Assembly: GCA_003864495.1 (NCBI GenBank)
Contig: ML133458.1
Coordinates: 1,159,592 to 1,223,591 of the forward strand
From: Nemopilema nomurai
Lineage: Eukaryota; Cnidaria; Scyphozoa; Rhizostomeae; Rhizostomatidae
Direction: 5' to 3'
DNA: 64,000 nucleotides
The translations under genes were made by a program, and so were the position numbers. The first letter of the stretch is position 1. Each line of letters starts with the position of its first letter. Below the pieces are notes generated by a model that saw only the letters and a program-made list of their open reading frames with translations, did no database searches and had not been told where the DNA came from. Positions 1-11,834 of this stretch are shown here, one piece after another.

Positions 1-1393
1 TCTTTACACCTTGGGTCATGTGGGGAAACAAGAAAAATAGCAACGGCCTTTGATTAGCTTCAAATAGAAACGAAACAGGGAACTGTCCTATCCCTATCAA
101 TATCGTATAAGATGATAATATTTCGTGAATTTTTCTCTTGAATCATAATCGCGCAATCGAATCGAATAACCGCGAAATTAAGAATCATATTCTGGTCCTC
201 CAAAATTGAAGAACAAACTAGACTGGTACGAAATGTCAAACTTTCCCCAGCCTTAAGATTAGCACTCGCCCTTTATCCGACAAGCTCCAAGCTTTCTGTG
301 TACCAACAGAAGCAACGACAAAAGATTCCCTACCTGGATTATAAATCGCTGATAATCTTCTACTGGTAATCGCATGTGCTGACCCAACTGGCGCGATAAA
401 CATTAAACGCTTACTACGAACTAACCTTGTTCCCATCGCTGCATGGCAATGTTGAATGCAACATGCGCCGAAATGCTTCTTGCGCACGTCTTGAATGCGG
501 GGTTGATTTCACCTGAAATGAGTTTAGAAAGGCTTTTAAAACGTGTCAACAGAAATAAAAAACAAAGCAAAAAGGGGTAGTTCACTAACTTACTGCAGAG
601 ACGACTAGTGTAAGATACAGTCTAGGTACCTGATAGAAGGGCACAGAAATCTTCTCCCTGCCTTACACAACGGGTAAATATCTAAAGATTGTCATTTTTT
701 GGTATCTCATTTGTTCCTGTCTCCCTCTAACTACTCTAGCCTCTAACTTAGCGACAGAACAACACGACCTGGTGGGCTGACACATAATGGGTCTGAAAAT
801 GAAACCGGTTTACGATTCACTTGCAATTGTGGAACAACCGAAGTCTTAGTATCTTGCTGGCATTATGAATTTTAAATGTAAAAGAGGCTAACCAATATAA
901 AAATACAAGCTGATGATCGACTTAGCAGATGCCCAGGTATAGTTGGATATTTCTATCTTGAAATTTTCAACCAGGATTGAGTAAACTCTCGATCAGAATT
1001 TCATCCTACTTGGTGAAACATCCCACAAAGAACAGGAGGATTTCTGAGGCCGAGAGGTTTTCAGTTGAGGTAGATCGTGTTTCTGCCGTCTAAAAAAGCC
1101 ATGGCAAAGATCTAAAGCGGCCCAGATTAGATTTGGTTATTCAAAGTCACTAAATACATTTACAAGTTATAGCAACACGCTTCTGAAAAAACGTGTCACC
1201 AGTTTTGAAATTGTTCCGCAAATGAAATACTTATAGATAAGTTTGGTCTAATGAGAATCCTTTCCAGGTGCTTTTCCAGTGTGAATTTCTCATATTCCTG
1301 TTCATAAAGGAGCATTACGAGGCGGGGTTCTTTATCTTGAACTATAAATACAGTAAGTAGCGCATCATGCAGCTATTAGGCTTTCTCCTACAG
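1..1393. other. Unassigned sequence, weak ORF only
   Basis: No gene is recognised here. The minus strand at 236-487 carries an open frame of about 83 codons with fairly even codon use (motif HAITSRRLSAIYNPGRES). It has no ATG at its 5' end, an in-frame stop just upstream and no recognised domain. It could be an internal exon or a repeat fragment. Confidence 0.4.
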
Positions 1394-1511
1394 CCGCGTC
1401 TTTACCCGTGCTACCAAGACGTCTTCAACCGTTAATAAACCAGTCCTCGCATTTAAAGGGTGATGATATTGCTACAACTTTCCCTAGCTGTGACAAAAGT
1501 CTTTCATGGAG
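1394..1511 (+). other. Candidate internal exon, unknown product
   Basis: The segment follows a good acceptor (TTTCTCCTACAG) and runs open in one frame, entering in phase 1, to a GGAG|GTGAAA donor in phase 2. It would encode about 38 residues including PVLPRRLQPLINQSSHLKG. No family is recognised. A chance open stretch between chance splice sites is a real alternative. Confidence 0.2.
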
Positions 1512-3411
1512 GTGAAATTTTCCTCATCAAGCAATCTACCGGAGCATCGAATGTTGCCCATTGCATAATTTTGTCAATTCCAAGTGTAATTTTCAGTGCA
1601 TTCTCATTTCTTTGTGCATTGCCTGCAACCTTTGCTTTGTCTTTGCTTGAAAAAGCAAACAAAAATTGTAAGAAGCGCAATCAGAAGTATCTCCAATACA
1701 AAGAAAACCTACATTTCTCCTATGTGTTTTGTTTTGCAAGTGAATTTCTCTAAAAAGAATTCGCCAACAGCTTCAATAGGAGATCAGGGTGCCTATCGTA
1801 AACACAAAGCTTTTTTAAAGAGCTAAAATATCTTATCATTTTTCTAGTTATTGCGTCAGATCGCTAAAGAAAGTCCGAAAGCAGCCCGTGAGTCAGCTGT
1901 GCCGAGTTTCTATTTACCACAGAACCTGCAACACAAGTTGCATAACACCTTTGTGGCATGTGTACGCGTAGACCTTCAAGATAATTCTTCACAAAATTGC
2001 GTTTCTTAAATTTCAAAACAATTATAAAATGGCACTAGCAAAAAGCCTCAAATAATTTGACTTTCCTTGAATCATAAAATTACAAGAGAGGCTTCTGCCC
2101 TTTTGTTGTGATAACTTCATATTGGCAGTGATAAGCATTTTCCATTTTATATCCAACCATGCAATTTGAGGCCGGGCCAATTCGAGTGGCTCAAACATAG
2201 TATTATACTGACTTTAACTGTGTTCATAACCAAATTCTCAAATCGTTGCTTCCTTTTTGTCGAGAAGACATGAGAGGTCAAAAACTTCGAGTGACATTTA
2301 GTTAGGCCTGTGTTTGGTTTTAGTAAAACAAGCATTCGATTATGTTTATTTTACCCAATACTGCCAATGTGCTCATGCAAAATGCGAAAATCCTGCATAA
2401 AAATGTTTGAATAAATTTATTCTTATAAATAAAAAAGGATGCTTCAAGAAAAGCAGATGATTGGTAGTTAAAGTGAGCAAATAGTCAAAAATTACACCAA
2501 GGTGATTACATAATTAAATGCAAATATTAACACAAGGACCAGTGTCATGTGTGCAATTACACTATCCTGCGTCCAGTGTGCAAACACATAGATCAGAAAA
2601 GGACTGGTTCTGACTACTAGCTTCAACACATTCATTAAATGGCTCTAAGGCAATGACTACATCGACCCATGTTTGCCTTTCACTGCAGACTAAAAATGGC
2701 CTAAGATAAAAAAATCATGAATAATTGAGCAAAAAGAAGAAACTCTTATGTTCGATTAACATCAGACAGGACTAACAGTGGATAAAATTACTGTTCAAGC
2801 AGCTATCGAAATTAAAAAATAAAAGAAAGTAAGCACCCCAAAAAATGATTAACCATGCCTGTCACACAGCGAGGCTTTGCAATTGAGTTGAGAAAAAAAT
2901 TTTTTGAGAAAAACTTCTATCAACTACCAATTACAAGAAATAGCAATATAGTTACTGGATGTTCAATAACAATCCAAACGGATATAATATTGATGAAAAC
3001 ATTGACATTGTTTGCGCTGAGAACTGTCATTATCCATCCTTGAAAAAAATGATGTTTGAATGTTGGCAATTAATTGAAGAGTACACTCTTCGACAAGTTT
3101 GATCATGTTATGATACTTAAAAAATATTGTCTTTCTTGAACGCTCTGGTTGTCTAAAGCCAGCTTGGCGATGATAACAGAATAAAATTAAAAGTTCGAAA
3201 ATTATATTTTATTAATCAACTCATTTGTTTTCTTTACTTTTACGAAAAAAGTATGATAATGAAGGCAAGGTGAAATAACAGCAAGCTTAATTTGTCCTCA
3301 TTTTTTATGTATCAATATTTGGCTTAAAAATATTGATTATGTGCAAAGTTAATTGTGATTTAAATGATGTTACTTCACATTAACATTCACTGTCTATGCT
3401 GTTGCATGTAG
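1512..3411. other. AT-rich sequence, nothing recognised
   Basis: Short AT-rich open frames only, none with recognisable protein features. If the candidate exons on either side belong to one gene, this is intron plus at least one unseen exon, because their phases do not join directly. Confidence 0.4.
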
Positions 3412-3540
3412 ATGACATTGGCGTTGAAAGCAGTCAAAGTACATTACAGAGAGTGGGCATGGCATATCATAATAGATTGAGCTCTATGGATACTGAAGCC
3501 AGAGAGAAGAATGACCTTTGTCTGTGTGGATATGACATCT
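3412..3540 (+). other. Candidate internal exon, unknown product
   Basis: A 129-base segment stands out from very AT-rich surroundings. It follows a GCATGTAG acceptor and ends exactly at a consensus GTGAGT donor, entering and leaving in phase 1. Only one plus-strand frame is open. It encodes about 43 residues with coding-like composition, including RVGMAYHNRLSSMDTEAREK and then a CLCG motif. If the donor is not used, the frame stops three codons later and this would be a terminal exon. I do not recognise the protein and find no partner exon nearby. Confidence 0.4.
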
Positions 3541-4938
3541 GTGAGTAGAATGATTGTGTCAAGGTTCAATAAAAAGAAATGGTTCTAAAAGCAACTTTCA
3601 AACAAACATCTTGTTTTTGCTATCATGTGAAAATGTTTTGGAAGTATTTAGTGAATAGTAGGGGGAAGCTAAATAACTATGCTGGCCTTTTTTCACCATA
3701 TCATTTTGGCTTTGTGATAGCAATGAGTTATAAATCAGATAAAGTGACAAATATGTTTCACCAAGAGTAGCATATGAATGACAAAAGTGATTACAATCTC
3801 TTAAGATAATTTTTTTGTTAAAAATTCATGATTTATTGGAAAAATCACATGTGATGGAAAGCTTTTCAATATGTCTTTCAAAACATTTTAATTAAGCAAA
3901 AAGACTTTCCTTTCTCCTAAAGCATCATTCTTTAATAATACAGAAATGGGTTATATAATCTATAGATATATATATATATATATATATATATATCATTAAG
4001 TCGCTGCTTATCAGTTTCTAATTATTTCATCTTATAACCTTTCCTGTTATTATCAAAACATATTGAATGCTAATCTATAACAGCTGTGTAAGTAATTGCA
4101 AGCTGTCAGCTAGAGAATTAATTGTGATCAAAAAAAGATAATGAAAATAAAGTTAAGGAAAAAACATTCCTAGGTCCATAACAAAATTTCAAAAGATTGT
4201 GAAATAACAGGTCAGTCCTTTGTGAAAAACTCTTTGAAAAATAAAATCACATTTTTACACTATTTAATACTTATACTATTTTACTCTGATGGTGGTAGTG
4301 CAGTGGGTTTTTGATTTTATTAATACAGTATACATCTACCTATGATACAGGCAATAACTCAACAATTCGTTTGGTGGCAAGCATTGAAGTATTTTGCTAA
4401 TTATAAATCTTCTGCTTGATCTGCTGTTAAATCCAATGATGTTAGCAAAATGCATTCAAATTATTTTTCTGCAAGTAACGCCTTATGATAGCAGTCTCTT
4501 TTATATCCCTTTGGGTTCCTGATAATAAGAACCCATGCATGTTCAAGTAATAAAGAACTCATGCATGCATTGACAGAGTAATAAAGAAGGCATACAGATG
4601 ATCATTTAGATTTTAAGAATGAACAGAATGAGTTTATAGCTTATGAGTGTATAAAATAAATTATGTCACCCAAGTCATAATGGGAATCATAATAGAGTAG
4701 CCTTCCAGTAGTAAACACTACTGCTTAAGTTAGAAAAATGGTAGTCTAACAGACATTCTATGTTAATAGAATAAGTAATATATATAAATTCACTTATTTA
4801 GCATTGAAAACTGAGAAAAAATAAAAAAAAAAGTATTTTTCACATTGACAATTCAGCTTAACAAAACGATTACTAATCAAATCTCAAGTTTGCAAACTCT
4901 CTACCACTAATATACAAAAATATGCCATATTTGTCTTG
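3541..4938. other. AT-rich intergenic sequence with microsatellite
   Basis: Very AT-rich, without recognisable coding sequence. It should hold the unresolved 3' exon(s) of the minus-strand KICS2-like gene. One possible acceptor lies near 4809 (minus-strand polypyrimidine tract ending CTCAG), which would add only five codons before a stop. Another lies near 4428. Confidence 0.4.
3966..3993. repeat. (AT)n microsatellite
   Basis: An uninterrupted run of alternating A and T of roughly 28 bases within AT-rich DNA. Confidence 0.9.
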
Positions 4939-5009
4939 CTAATAAGACTCATTTGAACTGCACCACTTAAAAGTATACAGAAAATAAGAAGGGAAAGAAA
5001 TCAACTCAC

Positions 5010-6600
5010 CTGAATCTGATTTCAACTTCTTAACAGAAAGGCATGACAATACAATAGCAGATCTGTTTGAATCCATGGAAAGAACTGGCAAATCCCACTT
5101 ATGGTTGGTATAATCAACACAAGTAAACTGCATGCTAATTTGGCTGACAAATTCCACTGATACTGTCTGCCATAACAAACAAAGGTGTGAATCTAAAACC
5201 CCTTGATCAATGCTTGAGCTACTTAAGTCTCCCCAATGGACCTTTTTATTTGTAGATGGAGAGTTTTTGTTTCCAGAAGCATCAATAATGCCATCCAGAG
5301 CTAAGTTTTCCAATGCCCCTGAAGGGAGAATTTGATTACTAAAATTTAAAGCCATTTCTTTAACTTGAGGTGGCTTGAAGCTAGGCTTGAGTACAGTACC
5401 CACAAACTCGGAGAGCATCTCCTCTTCTCTATGTCCTAGTTCCCATAACTCTTGGAATAATTGACAACGATTTTGTTTGGTGGATTTAGTGGAGCTTTTC
5501 TGTTGACTTACGAGAACTTCAGAATTCTGGTGTTGAGTTTCTTGCCTAGTAAAAAAACTTTCCTGCTGTCCATTCTGATTTTCCTGTGTTTTCACACACT
5601 GGTCCTCACCAAACAATAAATAATACAGTAAGCCTGTTATTTGTTTTGAGACATCAACTGCACGTACACAGGTGATAGTTTTAAGACTTTGTGTGATGCC
5701 AGCTGAAGTCAGCCAACCATGCATGTAAAAAAGCATAAATGGTTGTGCCAAGTTCTTCAGATATAGGAATGGAGATTGGCTTCTCACTCCACCTCTTTTG
5801 GACACAAATATTGTCACTCTATCTCTCCAACTATTTTTCCACCTTTCCAGGTTTTCAACTGCAAGAGATGAAATGCTATCGATTTTGCTTGCAAGCTGAA
5901 ACAGGAGGATGCAATTTGTTTTCCATATTGTGTCTTTTGTTGAGAGCCCATCCATCTTAAGAATGTGTAAATTAAGCAGTTCTTTGTTTAATATCATGTA
6001 AACATTTTGTAGTACATCATTTTCCACGCACTGCACGAAACGGAAGAGACCGTTGATGTTCAAGCCGATCATATGCGACAAGTAAGGCATTTCTGACTTT
6101 AAAAATGACCTGAATCTTACTTCGAGCAGTTTGATTTGCTTTCTGTCCGATCTATAACGTTCCAAAATGTTATGAACCTTCGACAAATCCCAGTTATTTA
6201 TGTTGTTATTCCGATGTTCTTCGTCATCCTCGCCGCTCTGGCTTTCAACGATGCCTTCCAGTTCACTAATCAAACTTCTTATGGAAGCTACCAAAGTAAC
6301 GTAGTCTTTAAGCAGCGAAAGGTACTTCACACTTTTATTTTCTTTCTCAATAAGGCTATGCTGGCTGCACAGTTGCGCTACGAAACTTTTGTGAACGAAC
6401 CCCTGGCTTCCCGAGTCATTTACGCAAGCACATATATTAGGATGTCGGCATGATCTCGAGTTAGAAACTACGATAAAATATTCATGTTTGCGCTGGAGAG
6501 TGTCTCTTCCAAATGGCACCCCTTTAAAAGTTAACCCTTGTGCTGCAGTGTTTTTATGTACTTGAGGCATAAGACAGTTCTTTGAAGAAAGATCTGTCAT
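5010..6600 (-). CDS. KICS2 (C12orf66/DUF2003)-like protein, main exon
   Basis: One 1591-base exon gives 530 residues from an ATG at 6600 to a CAG|GTGAGT donor at 5010/5009 in phase 1; reading on into the intron gives only a short tail. The order of features resembles KICS2, a subunit of the KICSTOR complex that tethers GATOR1 to lysosomes in amino-acid signalling to mTORC1. These are a helical region with YRSDRKQIKLLEVRFRSFLK, then a Trp-containing helix, then FLYLKNLAQPFMLFYMHGWL followed by LKTIT, then VHWGDL, and at the end IVLSCLSVKKLKSDSG, which matches the family's strand-plus-KKSERDS region. This comparison is from memory of the human protein and identity is low. The first 80 or so residues show no similarity, and the human-like N-terminal helices are not evident. 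The 3' exon is missing from the model. It could instead be an unrelated helical protein. Confidence 0.45.
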
Positions 6601-9600
6601 AGTATTCTGGATAACTCCATGTGTGGTCTACAAGATCCCAAGGCCAGCCATGGCAGAACATCCTCTTTCGCCAAGTTAAAATGCAAAAACATATGCCTTT
6701 TGTTGTGTCCTACGCATCTCCTGTGTCTTTTACCTTTTTGGCGGTGCATCTGTAAATCACTCATCGAGACTTCAACATACTGTACGGAACCTCATCAATT
6801 CGTGCAGCTTTTACCTGCGACTGTCGCCATAACCACCTGTATGTAATAACACAACAACCATACTGATTGATGCTCAATCTCGCAGAGGCCCTGGCCTCTT
6901 ACTCGTGCCAAAGCTTCACACTTCTTACCCAAGCAACGGTCTAATGAAAATTCATGTGCAACTGAAAATAAAACAATTCGCACGACAAAACACTCTATGT
7001 TACGTCAATTGGTTCCCTTTTACGTCTAAACTACACTACACTTGATAAGTGTCTGATGCAATAAACAGGAACCACTCCCATTGAGTAGGGAAGGCAAATA
7101 CGGCAAATTCTGCTAAAAACTGCTGATTCTAGAATACTTCAGTCATAACATGTTCTGGAAGATTTAAGCAGCTAGCGTGAGAGAATTGTTAATATCTTTT
7201 TACGTCACAAAATGGCAATGGAATCAAGATTTGAACATGACCGAAGATTCGAATAAAAGTCAGTTTTTGGTTATCTTCCGACGTTTGCATACTCTGAGGA
7301 GTGTCGGACGAAAAAAGTACTTTTAAGTATGCGAAAAATAGTTCCGCATTTCCTAGCAATTGAGAATCAAGATTAGGAAAGTTAACTTGCTTCTCAACAA
7401 TTGAGCGATAACGTTTATGTTAGAACACTTAATTGGTAACGAACTCGGGTTTTCCTTGCCCTTTTACTTCTAAACCATTTTTCAGATTATAGTGGTGAAA
7501 TTTTTAGCGCAACCGAAGACATGAATTTTTCAAGCTTTAGTTGTGGATCTAGCGCCCAAGAGACCCAAATTTCCCAACCTACCCGACATCTATTGATCTT
7601 TCTATATGCCTCACGTGGATTCATTTTATATGATCGCTAAGGTTTGCCGAGCCTTGCTCCTCCGCGAACACAAAAAGCCTTGTTTGCACATCTATGCTAG
7701 TGCAAACTTATGTAATAATTCTGTTGATATTGCAACACGAGTCAATTGTTAAATTACGCAATGAACTCTTTGTGTGACTCTCTCCTTTCTGCAGCTCACT
7801 GCCTTCGCATTAGTTAACCTAACAGGTAACGATAAAGGCAAAGTTGATCAAGCTTTCTTCCAAGAGAAGTGTCCACCATGCTGAAAGCATTTCAAGGCTT
7901 GCATGCTACGGGTATGGAGAAATTGAATGACCAAGGAAACCGACCACGTTTTCAAATTTCGTACGAACAGCAACATATTCACCGAGGGACTGTTGAAAAT
8001 TTAGGGGGCACATGTTTCTCATATTTCCAAAAGTACACTTTCTGCGTAACACACAGGGACAACTATACAGTAAAAGGCAAGATACGCACTTGTTAGCAGG
8101 GCTCCATACAGCTTATTTACAAACAATACTGCAATTTTATAGTACTTTCCTATTAGCTTAGTAGTATTGCATATCACCAGCATTGCTTGCTGGAGAAGGT
8201 TTTCGAACAGGAAAATATATCATACATTAACCTTTGAAAACATCACAAGTCCAACAGAAGGTGACGTATATGTTGTTATTCATTTAGGTGAAGCAACACA
8301 ACTGCTAGGGAAACAGCAGAGTGGGAAGAACACCTTTTTGTGTACGTCAAGAAACTTAGAAAAGAAGCTGAAACTTGAACTAGAACTTCCTTGACAACTT
8401 CATCATGACTGATTTTGATTAAAGCGAAACAATCGAAGCAACAAAAAGTGCTGGCAAGAAACAAGGCAAATATTTCCAATCTTAAAATAGGTATTGGACA
8501 GTTTTAGACAATTCGCTAAGAAAGTGATTATCTTCATCAGTTTGAAATAAGGTTCTGGAAACTGGTTCTGGGCAGGTTGGAGCTCTTCCTGAAAATGTTG
8601 CCCATCCTATTTTACGTTATTTGTTTAATAAACATTCGGAAACAAACAATCATATGGAAAATTAGGCATTTTAAGTTTTGGGTGCATGTCAGGCATTAAT
8701 ATTGCTACAGCTTTGATATTGCTCCAGTATGATTCAACTTCTTTAGATAACTATCATTGTTGCTCAATCTTACTGCATGAACGTCTAAGCCATTATTTAT
8801 GAGACTCAGTTTTCATTGCTCAATTTCTCTTTCCCGAATTTTCGGGTTCTCTACTTTATTTTCGTTCTATCAAGTTTATTCTTGAATGACCACTGCTGCT
8901 TTGCCGGGTGTTTTTAGGATTCTCCTTCAACACACTGCTGCCATTCATCTGCGCTAAAATTAGTAACAGCAATCAAAAGAATAATGTATTTTGCTATTTT
9001 TAGCAGATTCAAGTATGAAATTTTAATTGTTTCCCGCAATTGTTATCGCAGAGGCTCCAAAACACTTAAACGTGGCGTGTTTTTTCCTTACATCTGCCAC
9101 GAGAATGTTAGCGAATTCACGGTGTAAGCGCGCATAACGAGAAAACGTTTTAATCCTGGCAATGATTCAAATTATATACTCTACTTTAAGCCATTCGTGA
9201 TTCATTATTAATGCCTGCTGTCACCTTTTTGGGCTCAGAAGTTCGGGTAGTTGACACATGCTTCTCAGGTGATCGACCTTCGACAAAGAAGGGCCGCTCA
9301 GATTGCTTTTTAGCCTGATTCTGTCCAATTCAGTCTGACAATTTGACTTCTGTCTGATTTCTGGAGAGAGAGTACATGCATGATACTTCCATCACATTTC
9401 CGGTTCCATTAGCTCACTCTTACGAAGAATTCTTGCCAATTGGTTTCTTCAAATATTTCCTGTAGTCCATTTCTGAATACGCTCCTGCGTAACTTCAATT
9501 TTTCTATGTTAAGTCTCGAGAGCTCCTTCGCATGCATATAAGTGAAAATTCTATCGAAGCAGCATTGCAGTAAAAAATTCTGATGTTGTTTCTTGATGGT

Positions 9601-11834
9601 GAGAAGTTGCTTCTACTGCTTTGATACAAGTAAAGAAGTTTCCCTTTCAAGCTACAAGAACTCTTGTTTCAAAGAATGAACGATTTTTTGCAAAGAAAGA
9701 AGTCGCCTACGACTGAAATGTTTTAACTTCAAACGTCATCACTTTTTTTCTTAATCAAAGAACAAACATCTACTAGAAATATTGACATTTCTGCCTAGAT
9801 TTAAAAGTCATATCTGCTGTAGTAATTCTCACCACAGCTCATCACCTGCATTAAAATGTCAATTGTCTCCCATCTGCAGAAAATATTGTCCCATTTTTGA
9901 TCGACTACCTACGTAAAAAAAGATGGGGAAATTGAATATTCATTTTAGCCACTGAAGTTTAATGTGAGGCTAGTTATAAAGCTATACTCTTTTCTAGGCG
10001 AGGATTCGGCAGATGCTTCTTTCGTTGAGCTGCTTCATAGCTACTTCGTCATCAAGAAGATTACGTTATTTCAAACAAATTATAAACTCACTCTCGAGAT
10101 GGGATCAGCCTTGTTAACTTGAAGCAAAATGAATTTTGAAATTTCATTAATATTTCTAATCATCCCAGCAGCAGATGTTTGGAAATAAAAGCGTGCTTCG
10201 AAACTAAGCAAGAGAAGTTATAACAGATCGTTTCCTGAGATCACCATAAGAGCAGAAAGACTTTTGTCGAAAACAAGTGATTTTTGGGTACACGACAAGG
10301 CAATAACCTCTGTTTTCACGCAAAGCGAGGCGCCCTGAAAAGAATCGCTTCTCCTTTACAAAGTGTAGCAGAATTAACATACGATTTCAAAAGACTGTAT
10401 TTGTTCAAGGGAATGGCCTGGGAATGCACAAATGGATGCCATGAAAAGGTTAAGGTTTCGCAGTCACTGCAATTACAGGGCCTACGCGCGAGTTACAGCA
10501 AGCCATCTATGCAAGATATCTGGGTCTGGAAGTTATTTGTTAAGTTTTGAAAGGAAAACTGTGAAATGGAGTTAGTTGTAGGCTAGCTAAAGAAACGAAG
10601 CAGAACATCCGCTGCAAAGGAGCATGCTGTTCAGAATGTCCAGCGTGATTCCAATATACTTAAACAAACGCATGGGGAATGATTGATTTTTCAAGTAGTT
10701 GAACCTAAACAGTGCACAGTACTAGATACCTTCGACGTGAGTATATCAAGTCACATACGTCTACTCTTAGAGAAAAGTTTTCAAAATTAGAGTTCATAAG
10801 ACGAGGAAAAAGAGTAACTTAACAAAAATGTAACAAATTTCATTTGCACTTTTGAAGGAAATAACAGCTGAATGTGGAACAAGTAAGACTGTATAAGATG
10901 AACATGTAAAAAACTTCTAATTTTTTTAAAAGGGATCTAAATCGTAATTAAATATTAAATACTGCTGCAGATATATTTCTAGTAAAAAAAACTAGAAAAG
11001 TATGGTAAATTCAAAACGACCTTTGTAAGAAACAATGCATAGCTTATTGATAGCTATTAGTCTTAAGGATGATTTAATGAAAAGCTTTGATAAACATGAA
11101 AAAATTGAAACATCTCCGGATCATAGAGACTGGGAATAAGAGTGGGAACCAGAAAAGTCAAATAATTTACTCTGCTGAAGGTAAAGAAGGCCTATTGATG
11201 TCACTTCAACTCTATTCAGTGTTTCCTACACATAATTATGTAAACTGAAGCTTTGCAAAGGCATCTTGCTAGTGATACTAAGGAAATATGAGACCGTAGG
11301 GAACTATCTTCGATGCATGGATCGCAATTTTCAAGAACAATCATGCTTTCACTTTATTTCTATACGGGGGTGGGTTGGGTGGAGATTCAAAATACGTTTC
11401 TGGATGCTAACGGCGAAATTAACGTTAGTTTCAAAACTTATTTCCTAAGCATTAGCTGTCCAATAATATTGCATCCACTCAGAAAAGAAACAATTAAACT
11501 AACGAACGATTTACTTATTCTGCCTTTCTATAATACAAAAATAGGACTCTACTCTTATAATTGCTTTGCAAAACTTGAACTTGTACCCTACCATGAGTTG
11601 AAACAAGGAGCCCTTGAGATCGAGTTTTCAAAGGTGTAAGCAAATGTTACTCTAGACAAAGTTTAAAGTAAGATCGAAGTTTCAGGATTTGCTCGAGCTC
11701 TGTGAATATAACTTTTAAATTATAACGGGAAGGTAGCAGTACTCTATCTATCAATGCCCCCTAAAATATGGCTCTTTTTATAAAATACATCTGCTACTCA
11801 TCTATATTAAGAATACTATTGCGATACTTTAATT
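6601..11834. other. Long gene-free stretch
   Basis: I see no recognisable exons, repeats or RNA genes. The left end holds the 5' flank of the KICS2-like gene and the right end the 3' flank of the LRRC74-like gene. Open frames here are short and lack splice context. Confidence 0.4.
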
